From: Aeromonas schubertii
Lineage (GTDB): Bacteria > Pseudomonadota > Gammaproteobacteria > Enterobacterales > Aeromonadaceae
DNA: 64,000 nt
Direction of reading: 5' to 3'
Assembly: GCF_000820105.1 (NCBI RefSeq)
Contig: NZ_CDDB01000033.1
Span: 22,819-86,818 of the forward strand
Below are positions 52,381 to 60,455 of this stretch, in pieces (the first letter of the stretch is position 1; each line of letters begins with the position of its first letter). The translations under genes and the position numbers were made by a program. The notes beneath the pieces are model-generated. The model worked only from the letters and a program-made list of their open reading frames with translations, was not told where the DNA came from and did not search any database.

Positions 52381-53118
52381 ATGAAAAAAGCAGTCATGCT
52401 GTTTGCTGCCCTGGGTCTGATGAGCGGTGCCGTGGTCGCCAAGGAGATCAAGTTTGCCACCGAGGCGACCTATGCGCCGTTCGAGTTTATCGACGACAAG
52501 AACGAGTTCCAGGGTTTCGACATCGATCTGGCCCGTGCCATCTGCAGCGAGGCCAAGCTGGAGTGCAGCTTCCACAACCAGGCGTTTGACAGCCTGATCC
52601 CGAGTCTCAAGTTCCGTCGCTACGACGTGGCCATCGCTGCCATGGACGTGACTCCGGAGCGTGCCGCCCAGGTCGACTTCTCCGACATCTATTACGAGAA
52701 CACCGCCGTGTTCGTGACCAGGAAGGGTGGCCTCAAGAGCCCCGAAGAGCTGGCCCAGAAGACGGTGGGCGTGCAAAACGGTACCTCCCATCAGAGCTAT
52801 GTGCTGGATAACTGGAACAGCAAGGGGGTGCTGAGCGTGCCTTACGCCAGCTATCAGAACGCCTTCCTCGATATGCTCAACGGCCGTATCGATGCCGTGT
52901 TTGCCGACACCGCCGTGGCGGCCGAGTGGCTCAAGCAGCACCCGGAATACGCCATGCTGGGTGACAAGGTGACCGACGCCAAGTACTTCGGTACCGGCTT
53001 CGGGATGGCCGTCGCCAAGGGCAATGGCGAGCTGCTCGCCCAGCTGAACGCGGGTCTGAAGGCCATCAAGGCCAACGGTACCTACCAGAAGATCTATGAC
53101 AAGTACTTCGCTCACTGA
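52381..53118 (+). CDS. artI: Arginine-binding periplasmic protein
   Basis: A 245-residue solute-binding protein with signal peptide (MLFAALGLMSGAVVA) and a mature start KEIKFATEATYAPFEF. Family 3 amino-acid-binding signature FDIDLARAICSEAKLECSF and the aspartate-containing VQNGTSHQSYVLDNW loop are visible. The single copy makes artI versus artJ naming arbitrary. AAGGAAAG precedes the ATG. Delivers arginine to ArtQM. Confidence 0.88.
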   Translation: MKKAVMLFAALGLMSGAVVAKEIKFATEATYAPFEFIDDKNEFQGFDIDLARAICSEAKLECSFHNQAFDSLIPSLKFRRYDVAIAAMDVTPERAAQVDFSDIYYENTAVFVTRKGGLKSPEELAQKTVGVQNGTSHQSYVLDNWNSKGVLSVPYASYQNAFLDMLNGRIDAVFADTAVAAEWLKQHPEYAMLGDKVTDAKYFGTGFGMAVAKGNGELLAQLNAGLKAIKANGTYQKIYDKYFAH

Positions 53119-53121
53119 TCC

Positions 53122-53772
53122 ATGTTGAATCTGCTGTTACAGGCCACCCTCATGACCCTCGGTCTGGGGCTGGCCTCCCTGCTCGGCGGCTTGCTGCTGG
53201 CTATCCTGTTCAGTGCCGCCGAGCTCTCGGGCAGACGCCTCCTGGCCTGGCCGGTGGCCCTGGTCACCTCGCTCATTCGTGGCCTGCCCGAAATTCTGGT
53301 CGTGCTCTTCATCTATTTCGGTTCGACCCAGGTGCTGTTTCTCATCAGCGGGGAGTATGTGGAGTTCAGCCCCTTTGCCTGTGGCGTACTGGCCCTCTCT
53401 CTGCTGTTTGCCAGCTACGCCAGCCAGACCCTGCGTGGCGCCCTCAATGCGGTTCCCATGGGACAGCGGCAGGCGGCCTGGGCTCTCGGCCTCGGGCGTG
53501 TGCATACCTTCGTGCACATCGTGTTGCCCCAGGCCTGGCGTCACGCCCTGCCCGGGCTTGGCAACCAGTGGCTGGTGCTGCTCAAGGACACGGCCCTGGT
53601 GTCACTCATCGGGGTCAATGACCTGATGCGTCAGGCCCAGCTCGCCTCGGCCAGCACCTATGAGCCCTTCACCTGGTACGCCAGCGCGGCCGCCATCTAC
53701 CTGGTCATCTCCCTGTGCAGCGAGGGGCTGCTGGGACGGGCCGCCCGCTATACCCGCCGCTACGGAGGCTAG
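53122..53772 (+). CDS. artQ: Arginine ABC transporter permease ArtQ
   Basis: A 216-residue inner-membrane protein with about five helices and the HisM/GlnP-type loop [24 protein letters not shown] that docks ArtP. It begins 3 bases after the artI stop. Pairs with ArtM to form the channel. Confidence 0.9.
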   Translation: MLNLLLQATLMTLGLGLASLLGGLLLAILFSAAELSGRRLLAWPVALVTSLIRGLPEILVVLFIYFGSTQVLFLISGEYVEFSPFACGVLALSLLFASYASQTLRGALNAVPMGQRQAAWALGLGRVHTFVHIVLPQAWRHALPGLGNQWLVLLKDTALVSLIGVNDLMRQAQLASASTYEPFTWYASAAAIYLVISLCSEGLLGRAARYTRRYGG

Positions 53773-53774
53773 TC

Positions 53775-54437
53775 ATGCTCGCCTATCTCACCACCTTGCT
53801 CGAGGGGCTCGGCACCACCCTCGGCCTGACGGCGGCCAGCCTGCTGCTGGGGGTCACCCTGGCCCTGCTGATGACCTGGGTGCTGGAGCGTCGGGTGCCT
53901 CTGGTGCGCCAGCTGGTGCAGGTCTGGCTCCTGCTTTTCACCGGTACGCCACTCTTGGTACAGATCTTCCTCATCTATTACGGGCCGGGGCAGTTCTCCT
54001 GGCTCAAGGAGAGCTGGCTCTGGATCTGGCTCAAACAGCCCTGGTTCTGTGCCATGCTGGCGCTCGGCTTCAACACCGCCGCCTATTCGACCCGACTGTT
54101 CAAGGGGGCCCTCGATGCCATCCCGGCCGGCGAGGTGGAGGCGTGTCGGGCGTTGGGCATGGGCCCGGGGCAGACCCTCTGGATGAAGGTACGCCATGCG
54201 GCGCGGCGTCTGGTGCCGGCCTACTCCAACGAGGTGATCCTGGTGCTCAAGGGGAGCTCACTGGCCAGCACCATCACCATCATGGATATCATGGGGCTGG
54301 CCCAGCGCCTCAACGCCCAGACCTATGACACCCTGGCGGTGTTCGGGGTGGCCGGTTGCCTCTACCTGGGTATGAATGGATTGTTAACGGTCATGTTCAG
54401 AATCCTGGAGCGGCGGGCCTTGCGCTTTCAGCTGTGA
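53775..54437 (+). CDS. artM: Arginine ABC transporter permease ArtM
   Basis: A 220-residue permease, similar in length to E. coli ArtM (222), with the ABC docking loop VEACRALGMGPGQTLWMKVR. GGAGG lies before ATG 53775, which is 2 bases after the artQ stop. Last gene of the art operon. No terminator is evident downstream before mdh. Confidence 0.9.
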   Translation: MLAYLTTLLEGLGTTLGLTAASLLLGVTLALLMTWVLERRVPLVRQLVQVWLLLFTGTPLLVQIFLIYYGPGQFSWLKESWLWIWLKQPWFCAMLALGFNTAAYSTRLFKGALDAIPAGEVEACRALGMGPGQTLWMKVRHAARRLVPAYSNEVILVLKGSSLASTITIMDIMGLAQRLNAQTYDTLAVFGVAGCLYLGMNGLLTVMFRILERRALRFQL

Positions 54438-54562
54438 GGGGTCGAATGAGCATAAAAATGGGGAAAAACCGTGTCTTGTATCTACTTATAGGTATTTTCC
54501 CGTGACAATCTTCTCCCCTTGCCCGGTGCCTCACAGAACCCGACGCTGAGCCTGTTATCAGA

Positions 54563-54591
54563 TTGTTTTTTCGGGGGTGATCCAGTAAGGT
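54563..54591 (+). promoter_or_regulatory. Candidate mdh promoter
   Basis: TTGTTT, 17 bases, TAAGGT, ending 53 bases before the mdh ATG. The -10 is poor. The remaining bases 54438-54562 show no other feature that I can support. Confidence 0.35.
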
Positions 54592-54644
54592 GAGGCGCAC
54601 AAGAACATAGTGCCTTAAACCTACGCTTAAACAGGGAGTTGATC

Positions 54645-55580
54645 ATGAAAGTTGCCGTACTGGGTGCCGCAGGTGGCATCGGCCAAGCCCTCGCTCTGCT
54701 GCTGAAAAACCGTCTGCCGGCCGGCTCCGAGCTGAGCCTCTATGACATCGCCCCGGTGACCCCGGGTGTCGCCGTGGATCTCAGCCATATCCCGACCGAT
54801 GTAAAGATCAAGGGCTTCAGTGGTGAGGATCCGACGCCGGCTCTGGTCGGTGCCGATGTGGTGCTGATCTCAGCCGGTGTGGCTCGCAAGCCGGGCATGG
54901 ATCGCTCCGATCTGTTCAACATCAACGCCGGAATCGTTCGCAACCTCATCGAGAAGTGCGCGGCCACCTGCCCGAAGGCGCTGATCGGTATCATCACCAA
55001 CCCGGTCAACACCACGGTCGCCATCGCTGCCGAGGTACTGAAGAAGGCCGGTGTCTATGACAAGCGCCGTCTGTTCGGTGTCACCACCCTGGACGTGATC
55101 CGTGCCGAGACCTTCGTCGCCGAGGCCAAGGGGCTGAACGTGGACAATGTACGCGTCAAGGTGATCGGCGGTCACAGCGGCACCACTATCCTGCCGCTGC
55201 TCTCCCAGGTTGAAGGGGCTACCTTCACCGAGGAAGAGGTTGCTGCCATGACCAAGCGAATCCAGAACGCCGGTACCGAAGTGGTGGAAGCCAAGGCCGG
55301 TGGCGGCTCTGCCACCCTCTCCATGGGTCAGGCAGCCTGCCGCTTCGGCCTCTCCCTTATCAAGGGCCTGCAGGGCGACGCCAACGTCATCGAGTGTGCC
55401 TATGTGGAAGGTAACGGCGAGCACGCCACCTTCTTCGCCCAGCCGGTGCTGCTCGGCAAGAACGGTGTCGAAGCCGTGCTGGAGTACGGTGCCCTGAGTG
55501 CCTTCGAACAGCAGGCCATGGACAGCATGCTGGATACCCTCAAGGGTGACATCCAGCTCGGTATCGACTTCGTCAAGTAA
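54645..55580 (+). CDS. mdh: Malate dehydrogenase
   Basis: A 311-residue NAD-dependent enzyme of the citric acid cycle that interconverts malate and oxaloacetate, one residue shorter than E. coli Mdh. The NAD site is [16 protein letters not shown], the substrate-binding loop is [12 protein letters not shown], and the catalytic histidine lies in [19 protein letters not shown] 54645 with CAGGGAG upstream was chosen over a TTG two codons earlier. A strong terminator follows. Confidence 0.97.
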   Translation: MKVAVLGAAGGIGQALALLLKNRLPAGSELSLYDIAPVTPGVAVDLSHIPTDVKIKGFSGEDPTPALVGADVVLISAGVARKPGMDRSDLFNINAGIVRNLIEKCAATCPKALIGIITNPVNTTVAIAAEVLKKAGVYDKRRLFGVTTLDVIRAETFVAEAKGLNVDNVRVKVIGGHSGTTILPLLSQVEGATFTEEEVAAMTKRIQNAGTEVVEAKAGGGSATLSMGQAACRFGLSLIKGLQGDANVIECAYVEGNGEHATFFAQPVLLGKNGVEAVLEYGALSAFEQQAMDSMLDTLKGDIQLGIDFVK

Positions 55581-55595
55581 GTCGGCCGCGAGAAG

Positions 55596-55619
55596 AAGGG
55601 GAGCCCAGGCTCCCCTTTT
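55596..55619 (+). terminator. Rho-independent terminator after mdh
   Basis: AAGGGGAGCC and GGCTCCCCTT with a short loop and TTTT tail, 15 bases after the mdh stop. Confidence 0.87.
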
Positions 55620-55623
55620 GCAT

Positions 55624-55650
55624 TTCAGTGTGCCGCCCGGCGGCCGATAA
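55624..55650 (+). promoter_or_regulatory. Sigma-28 (FliA) promoter for motX
   Basis: A perfect sigma-28 -10, GCCGATAA (55643-55650), lies exactly 11 bases after TTCAGTGT, which matches the TAAAGTTT -35 at 5 of 8. It ends 21 bases before the motX ATG. The combination marks a late flagellar gene. Confidence 0.7.
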
Positions 55651-55671
55651 ACAGGAACAGCAGGAGGTGGT

Positions 55672-56322
55672 ATGAAGAAGATGCTCTGTTTGTCCCTGTG
55701 GGGTATGGCGGCCTTCGCCTGGGGGGCCGAGGCGATCCCCGTGGTGCGTGCCCCGGCGGGGAGTGAGGCGCCCATGGAGGCGGTACAGCTCTATAGCCAG
55801 GATGAGTTGCTCACCTGGATCGAGCAGGGAACCCATCTCAAGCGGGTGAAAGATGACAAGTGCCAGTTGACCCAGGATATCGAGGCCCGTGCCAGCGTGA
55901 TGAAGATCCCCGCCTATCAATTCCTGTGGGGAGACATGCTGGCCTGGGGCGTCTGCACCGGGAGCAATGCCGAACTGGGTGTCTCCTACCTGCGAGAGGC
56001 CGCCGATCAAGGGCTGGCTCCGGCGCTGGAACAGCTGGGGCGCTACTACTGGAAGGGGATCCTGGTACAAAAGGATCTGCAACGTGCCGAGGTGATGCTG
56101 CGTGAGGCGGCCGGGGCCGGGTTTACCAAGGCCCAGATCGAATGGGTGGAATTTCTGGTAGCGGGTCACGGTAGTCCGCTCGACTACGAGAGCGCCTATC
56201 GCTGGCTCCATAATGCCGTGATTGGCGACAAGCAGTTGCACCAGAAGGCGGCCTCACTGCTCTCGCGTCTTGCCAGCAAGATGCCCGACAATGTGGTGAC
56301 ACGCGCCAAGGCGATGCACTAA
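55672..56322 (+). CDS. motX: MotX, sodium-driven flagellar motor T-ring protein
   Basis: A 216-residue periplasmic protein: signal peptide (cleavage near FAWG/AEA) and Sel1-like repeats (LGVSYLREAADQGLAPALEQ, GRYYWKGILVQKDLQRAEVM). The MotX hallmarks CQLTQDIEARA and AYQFLWGDMLAWGVC are present, with paired cysteines. MotX with MotY forms the T ring that holds the PomA/PomB stator in Vibrio-type polar flagella. AGGAGG precedes the ATG and a sigma-28 promoter precedes that. No other flagellar gene is in the window. Confidence 0.9.
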   Translation: MKKMLCLSLWGMAAFAWGAEAIPVVRAPAGSEAPMEAVQLYSQDELLTWIEQGTHLKRVKDDKCQLTQDIEARASVMKIPAYQFLWGDMLAWGVCTGSNAELGVSYLREAADQGLAPALEQLGRYYWKGILVQKDLQRAEVMLREAAGAGFTKAQIEWVEFLVAGHGSPLDYESAYRWLHNAVIGDKQLHQKAASLLSRLASKMPDNVVTRAKAMH

Positions 56323-56327
56323 AACGA

Positions 56328-56348
56328 GGGGCGTGCCAGGCACGCCCC
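56328..56348. terminator. Bidirectional terminator between motX and hmp
   Basis: GGGGCGTG and CACGCCCC around loop CCAGG. The minus strand has the better T run (CGTTTT), so it mainly ends hmp. Confidence 0.75.
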
Positions 56349-56355
56349 TTGCTGG

Positions 56356-57543
56356 TTACAGGCTCTGATGGGGGCCAAAAAACTCGTAGTGCAGGCGCCC
56401 CTCTTCGACTCCGCGTTCACTCAACTGGCGTTTCACCTCTCTCATGAACCCTTCCGGACCGCAGAAGTAGTAGTGGGCTCCCGCCGGCAGCAGCTCGTTG
56501 ACCTGCTCGAGATCCAGCTGGCCGGCAAAGTCGAACTTCCCCTCATCCCCGGCACGTGGCTGACGATACCAGGTTCTCGCCTCCAGGTTGGGGAGACGGG
56601 CAGCCTTGCCGGCGATGTCATCTGCAAAGGCGTGCAGGCCACCGTATTCACAGGCGTGCAGCCAGCGAACTTCCCCTTGATGACCGGTGACGATCAGCTG
56701 GTTGAGCATGGCCAGCATGGGGGTGAGCCCCACGCCACCGGAGAGCAGGACGATCGGCGTATTGGTGGTCGCATTGAGGAAGAAATCCCCCGCCGGCGGG
56801 ATCACGTCCAGCTCGTCTCCTTCCTCGAGGCGATCGTGCAGCAGGTTGGAGACCTGACCACCGGCTTCCCGTTTGACGCAGATGCGATAGCTGCGGCCAT
56901 TGGGGGCATCGGAGAGGGAGTACTGCCGGATCTCGGTATGGGCAAGGTCGGGGTGGCTCAGCTGCAGGCTCAGGTACTGGCCAGGAATAAAGTCCACCAC
57001 GCTTTCCCCGTCTTTGGGCTCGAGCACGAAGCTGGTGATGAGATCGGACTCGATGCGCTTCTGACGAATGACGAAGGGACGGGTGCCGCGCCAGCCACCT
57101 GTGGCCTCTTCCCGCTCGGCATAGATCTGCTCCTCGCGGCCGATGAAGATGGAGGCGAGCAGACCATAGGCCTTCTCCCAGGCGGCCAGAATCTCATCGG
57201 TGACCGCTTCGCCCCCCAATTCTTTGAGCGTGGCCAAGAGATGGCTACCTACTATGTGGTATTGTTCCGGCTTGATCAGGAAGCCGGTGTGTTTGTGGGC
57301 GATGCGCTCGACGGCGCCGGTCAGGGCCGACAGGTTGTCGATATGGCGTGCATAGGCCGCGACGGCGTTGAACAGTGCCACCGGCTGACCCCCCGAGTGC
57401 TGGTGGGCCAGGTTGAAGACATCCTTGAGTTCGGGATTGTGGGTGAACATGCGCTGGTAGAAGTGGCGGGTCAGAGCGGGTCCGGCTGACTCCAGAAGGG
57501 GGATGGTGCTCTTGATAGTGGCAATCGTCTGTTGATCCAGCAT
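56356..57543 (-). CDS. hmp: Flavohaemoprotein, nitric oxide dioxygenase
   Basis: A 395-residue NO-detoxifying enzyme that converts NO and O2 to nitrate with NAD(P)H. The globin domain (1-140) has Tyr29 (B10), Gln53 (E7) and proximal His85. The FAD domain has IRQYSLSD and the NAD domain has GGVGLTPML and YFCGPEGFM. Length matches E. coli Hmp (396). GGAG precedes the ATG. Divergent from nsrR across a 46-base palindrome. Confidence 0.96.
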   Translation of the reverse strand: MLDQQTIATIKSTIPLLESAGPALTRHFYQRMFTHNPELKDVFNLAHQHSGGQPVALFNAVAAYARHIDNLSALTGAVERIAHKHTGFLIKPEQYHIVGSHLLATLKELGGEAVTDEILAAWEKAYGLLASIFIGREEQIYAEREEATGGWRGTRPFVIRQKRIESDLITSFVLEPKDGESVVDFIPGQYLSLQLSHPDLAHTEIRQYSLSDAPNGRSYRICVKREAGGQVSNLLHDRLEEGDELDVIPPAGDFFLNATTNTPIVLLSGGVGLTPMLAMLNQLIVTGHQGEVRWLHACEYGGLHAFADDIAGKAARLPNLEARTWYRQPRAGDEGKFDFAGQLDLEQVNELLPAGAHYYFCGPEGFMREVKRQLSERGVEEGRLHYEFFGPHQSL

Positions 57544-57561
57544 GGTGATCTCCGCTTTAAT

Positions 57562-57607
57562 TAAACATATAAAATGTCACTTACATAAGTGGCATCCTAA
57601 ATGTTTA
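57562..57607. promoter_or_regulatory. 46-base imperfect palindrome, probable NsrR operator
   Basis: From TAAACAT at 57562 to ATGTTTA at 57607 the sequence is self-complementary at 36 of 46 bases, centred at CACTTA-CA-TAAGTG. It covers most of the region between hmp and nsrR. AT-rich ATG-containing halves recall NsrR sites, but the spacing is different. Confidence 0.6.
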
Positions 57608-57654
57608 TTTGATTCAGATCAATCTTTCATCGCCATTGAGAGCAAGCACCCATT

Positions 57655-58119
57655 ATGAGACTGACCAGCTATACCGATTTTGGACTGAGAGCCCTGCTCT
57701 ATCTGGCCACCCTGCCGGAGGGGGAGCTGTCGAGTGTGGGCAAGGTCTCGGCCCTCTATGACGTCTCACGCAACCACATGGTCAAGGTGATCAACCAGCT
57801 GGTGAAGCTGGGTTATCTGGGCTCCCAGCGAGGCAAGAACGGGGGGATCTGGTTGGCGGTGAAGCCTGCCGAGGTGAACGTGGGGGCGGTAATTCGTGAG
57901 CTGGAAGGGAATCTCGACGGGATCGATTGTGGCTCTCCGGTTTGCCACATCGTCTCTGTCTGTCTGCTCAAGGGGGCGCTCAAGGAGGCGATGAACGCCT
58001 TCCTGGGGGTGATGGACAACTATACCCTGGAGGATCTCCTCGCCAATCGCAGTGAACTGCAACAGGTATTCGGTCAGCTCATTCCCACCCTGACGGTGGA
58101 AGAGGAGCCCGAAGAGTAA
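57655..58119 (+). CDS. nsrR: Nitric oxide-sensing repressor NsrR
   Basis: A 154-residue Rrf2-family repressor that binds an iron-sulfur cluster and leaves DNA when NO attacks it. The winged helix is in the N-terminal half (MRLTSYTDFGLRALLYLA, VSRNHMVKVINQL). The cluster cysteines Cys92, Cys97 and Cys103 match the spacing of E. coli NsrR (91, 96, 102). Divergent from its known target hmp. No clear ribosome site precedes the ATG. Confidence 0.93.
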   Translation: MRLTSYTDFGLRALLYLATLPEGELSSVGKVSALYDVSRNHMVKVINQLVKLGYLGSQRGKNGGIWLAVKPAEVNVGAVIRELEGNLDGIDCGSPVCHIVSVCLLKGALKEAMNAFLGVMDNYTLEDLLANRSELQQVFGQLIPTLTVEEEPEE

Positions 58120-58120
58120 G

Positions 58121-58150
58121 GGGGCGGCCAGTTGGCCGCCCCTGCTTTTC
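58121..58150. terminator. Bidirectional terminator between nsrR and yfjD
   Basis: GGGGCGGCC and GGCCGCCCC with loop AGTT, then TGCTTTTC, directly after the nsrR stop. Confidence 0.83.
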
Positions 58151-58151
58151 A

Positions 58152-59432
58152 TCAGTGTTCGTTCTCTCGCTCGCGGCGATAGAGGGCGGGCATCAGACGC
58201 ACCAGCTTCACCATGTTCTGCTCCACCTCGACGATCTCGATGGGATAGCCGGCCAGGCGCAGGCTGATGTTGGGCTGGGGCAGATCTTCCAGGTATTCGA
58301 GGATAAGACCATTGAGGGTTCGCGGTCCGTCGGTGGGCAGATGCCAGCCCATCTCCTTGTTGAGTTCGCGAATGTTGGCCGACCCCTCCACCAGATAGGT
58401 GCCATCGGGCTGGGGGTGAATTTCGTCGCTCGGTGTCGGCGCCATGGAGGTGGTGAAGTCACCGACGATCTCCTCGAGGATATCGTCCAGGGTGATGAGC
58501 CCCTGGATATCCCCGTACTCGTCGACGATGAGACCGATGCGCTCCTTGTTGCGCTGGAACTTGGCCATCTGCACATTGAGGGGCGTGCCCTCGGGGATGA
58601 AGTAGATCTCCTTGACCGCCCGCAGCAGGCTCGACTTGTTGAACTGCTCCTTGGCCAGTAGTCGCAGGGCATCGCGGGCATGCAGAAAGCCCACCACATC
58701 GTCGATGTTATCCCGATAGAGCAGTGCCTTGGTGTGGGGGCTGTGCACCAGTTGGCGCACTATGCTCTTCCAGTCGTCGTTGATGTCGATGGCATAGATA
58801 TCGTTGCGCGGCACCATGATGTCTTCGACCAGCACCTTGTCGAGATCCAGGATGCTGAGCAGCATGTCCTGGTGGCGCTGGGGGATCAGGCTACCCGCTT
58901 CGTTGACTATGGTGCGCAGCTCTTCGGGGCTGAGGGAGTGATCCGAACCCGGTTGCAGGCGCAGCATCCGCAGCAGCAGGTTGGTCACGCCGTTGATCAT
59001 CCAGACGAAGGGGGAGAGAGGGACCATCAGGGCATTGAGTACGATGGAGGCCGGATAGGCGATCCGCTCGGGGAACATGGCCGCCAGGGTCTTCGGTGTT
59101 ACCTCGCCAAAGATGAGCACGACTATGGTCAGGCCGAAGGTGGCCACGGCGACCCCGAGATCTCCGAACAAACGAATGCAGACCACGGTGGCGATGGCCG
59201 AGGCGAGGATATTGACCAGGTTATTACCGATGAGGATGAGGCCGAGCAGACGATCGGGGCGTTCGAGCAGTTTCTCGACCCGACGGGCCGCACGATGCTT
59301 GGTCTGGGCCAGATGACGCAACCGGTAGCGGTTGAGTGACATCATGCCGGTCTCGGAGCTGGAGAAGAAGGCGGAACAGAGGATGAGCAGCACCAGAACG
59401 ATGAGTAGTGTGCCCGTCGATATGCTATCCAA
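58152..59432 (-). CDS. yfjD: CorB/YfjD-type CNNM-family membrane protein
   Basis: A 426-residue protein with an N-terminal DUF21/CNNM membrane domain (SAFFSSSETGMMSLNRYRLR, VLIFGEVTPKTLAAMFP), a CBS pair (DIMVPRNDIYAIDINDDWKS; LIVDEYGDIQGLITLDDILEE) and a C-terminal CorC/HlyC domain. It matches E. coli YfjD, next to ypjD and ffh there too. The family is linked to Mg(II) and Co(II) transport. The start codon is TTG at 59432, with GGGAG upstream and homology to MEHIST at the E. coli start. Confidence 0.9.
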   Translation of the reverse strand: MDSISTGTLLIVLVLLILCSAFFSSSETGMMSLNRYRLRHLAQTKHRAARRVEKLLERPDRLLGLILIGNNLVNILASAIATVVCIRLFGDLGVAVATFGLTIVVLIFGEVTPKTLAAMFPERIAYPASIVLNALMVPLSPFVWMINGVTNLLLRMLRLQPGSDHSLSPEELRTIVNEAGSLIPQRHQDMLLSILDLDKVLVEDIMVPRNDIYAIDINDDWKSIVRQLVHSPHTKALLYRDNIDDVVGFLHARDALRLLAKEQFNKSSLLRAVKEIYFIPEGTPLNVQMAKFQRNKERIGLIVDEYGDIQGLITLDDILEEIVGDFTTSMAPTPSDEIHPQPDGTYLVEGSANIRELNKEMGWHLPTDGPRTLNGLILEYLEDLPQPNISLRLAGYPIEIVEVEQNMVKLVRLMPALYRRERENEH

Positions 59433-59471
59433 AAAGGACTCCCTTGGTTGGTTGATAGAGTGCGGCCATCG

Positions 59472-60260
59472 TCAGCTCAGGAGGATCTCCTTGACGAAGC
59501 GGCTGCCAAAATAGGCGAGAGTAAGGATCAGGCTGCCCAACAGGCTCAGCCAGACGACCTTGCGACCCCGCCAGCCATGGACGTGATGCCCCCATAGCAG
59601 GAACACATAGACGCACCAGGCGATGATGGAGAGGATCGCCTTGTGGGCCTTGCCCTGAGCAAACATGTCGCTGAGGAAGAAGAAGCCGGAGGCGATGGAG
59701 AGGGTGAGCAGGAACAGGCCCACCGTCATGAGGCGAAACAGTCGCTTCTCGACCGTCATCAGAGGGGGCATGGCTGGCAGGTGAGTCAGCTTGCGCGCCT
59801 TGAGGCGATAGTCGAGATAGGCCAGCTGCAGGGCAAACAGGCTGGCGATGGAGAGCACGGAGTAGGCGATGAGGGCCAGCCCGATATGAAGCAGCAGCTG
59901 GGGGTGTGACTCCAGGTGGGTGATGAAGTGGTTCGGGATCAGGGTGTCTGCCACGATAAGCAGGGCCGAAAAGCCGTAGACCACAGGAAGCAGCAGCCAG
60001 CCATTGAAGCGCTTGGTCACACCGGTCATGAAGGCACTGATGATGAAGCTGACCAGAGAGGCGACATTGAGCAGGCTCAGGTTCTGCCCCGACTGGGTGA
60101 GCACCTCCTGTGTCAGCGAGAAAAGATGGCAGAGCAGGGCCAGTCCGGCACAGGCAAACAGTTGCCTGTGTCCCTGCGCTCCCGGAGAGAGCAGCAGATG
60201 CAGGGAGGCGATGATGGCCAGCAGATAAAAGGCCAGCGCCAGAACGGAGAGGACGATCAT
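59472..60260 (-). CDS. ypjD: YpjD, CcsA-like membrane protein
   Basis: A 262-residue inner-membrane protein with about eight helices and the CcsA/CcmC-like haem-handling pattern: GQNLSLLNVASLVS, THLESHPQLLLHIGLALIAY, and a C-terminal VYVFLLWGHHVHGWRGRK. It closely follows E. coli YpjD, whose molecular role is not settled. ATG 60260 was chosen by similarity to E. coli; a TTG seven codons earlier is possible. It precedes yfjD by 39 bases on the same strand. Confidence 0.85.
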   Translation of the reverse strand: MIVLSVLALAFYLLAIIASLHLLLSPGAQGHRQLFACAGLALLCHLFSLTQEVLTQSGQNLSLLNVASLVSFIISAFMTGVTKRFNGWLLLPVVYGFSALLIVADTLIPNHFITHLESHPQLLLHIGLALIAYSVLSIASLFALQLAYLDYRLKARKLTHLPAMPPLMTVEKRLFRLMTVGLFLLTLSIASGFFFLSDMFAQGKAHKAILSIIAWCVYVFLLWGHHVHGWRGRKVVWLSLLGSLILTLAYFGSRFVKEILLS

Positions 60261-60411
60261 AGGTAAGTCGTTGCCGAGCAAGCTCTTCTGTGGTCAAGAT
60301 AGGCAGTATACCCTCTGCGGCGCCCTGCTCGCCAGTTGTGCAATTCCGATCCTGCCCCCATATCCGGCTCATCGGACCCAGCCTGCCATCGTGCCGCAGC
60401 CGATGCTGGGT

Positions 60412-60417
60412 TATAAT
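60412..60417 (+). promoter_or_regulatory. Candidate -10 (TATAAT) for ffh
   Basis: Consensus TATAAT, 38 bases before the ffh ATG and in the divergent ypjD-ffh region. No good -35 at 16-18 bases. Confidence 0.4.
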
Positions 60418-60455
60418 GCCGCCAATTTGCAACGCCAAGACATTCGGAACGCGTC

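Noticed and set aside
55607-55622. GG-N10-GC pattern resembling a sigma-54 promoter before motX
   Set aside because: It lies inside the mdh terminator stem and matches only the core dinucleotides. The sigma-28 element closer to the gene is a better match.
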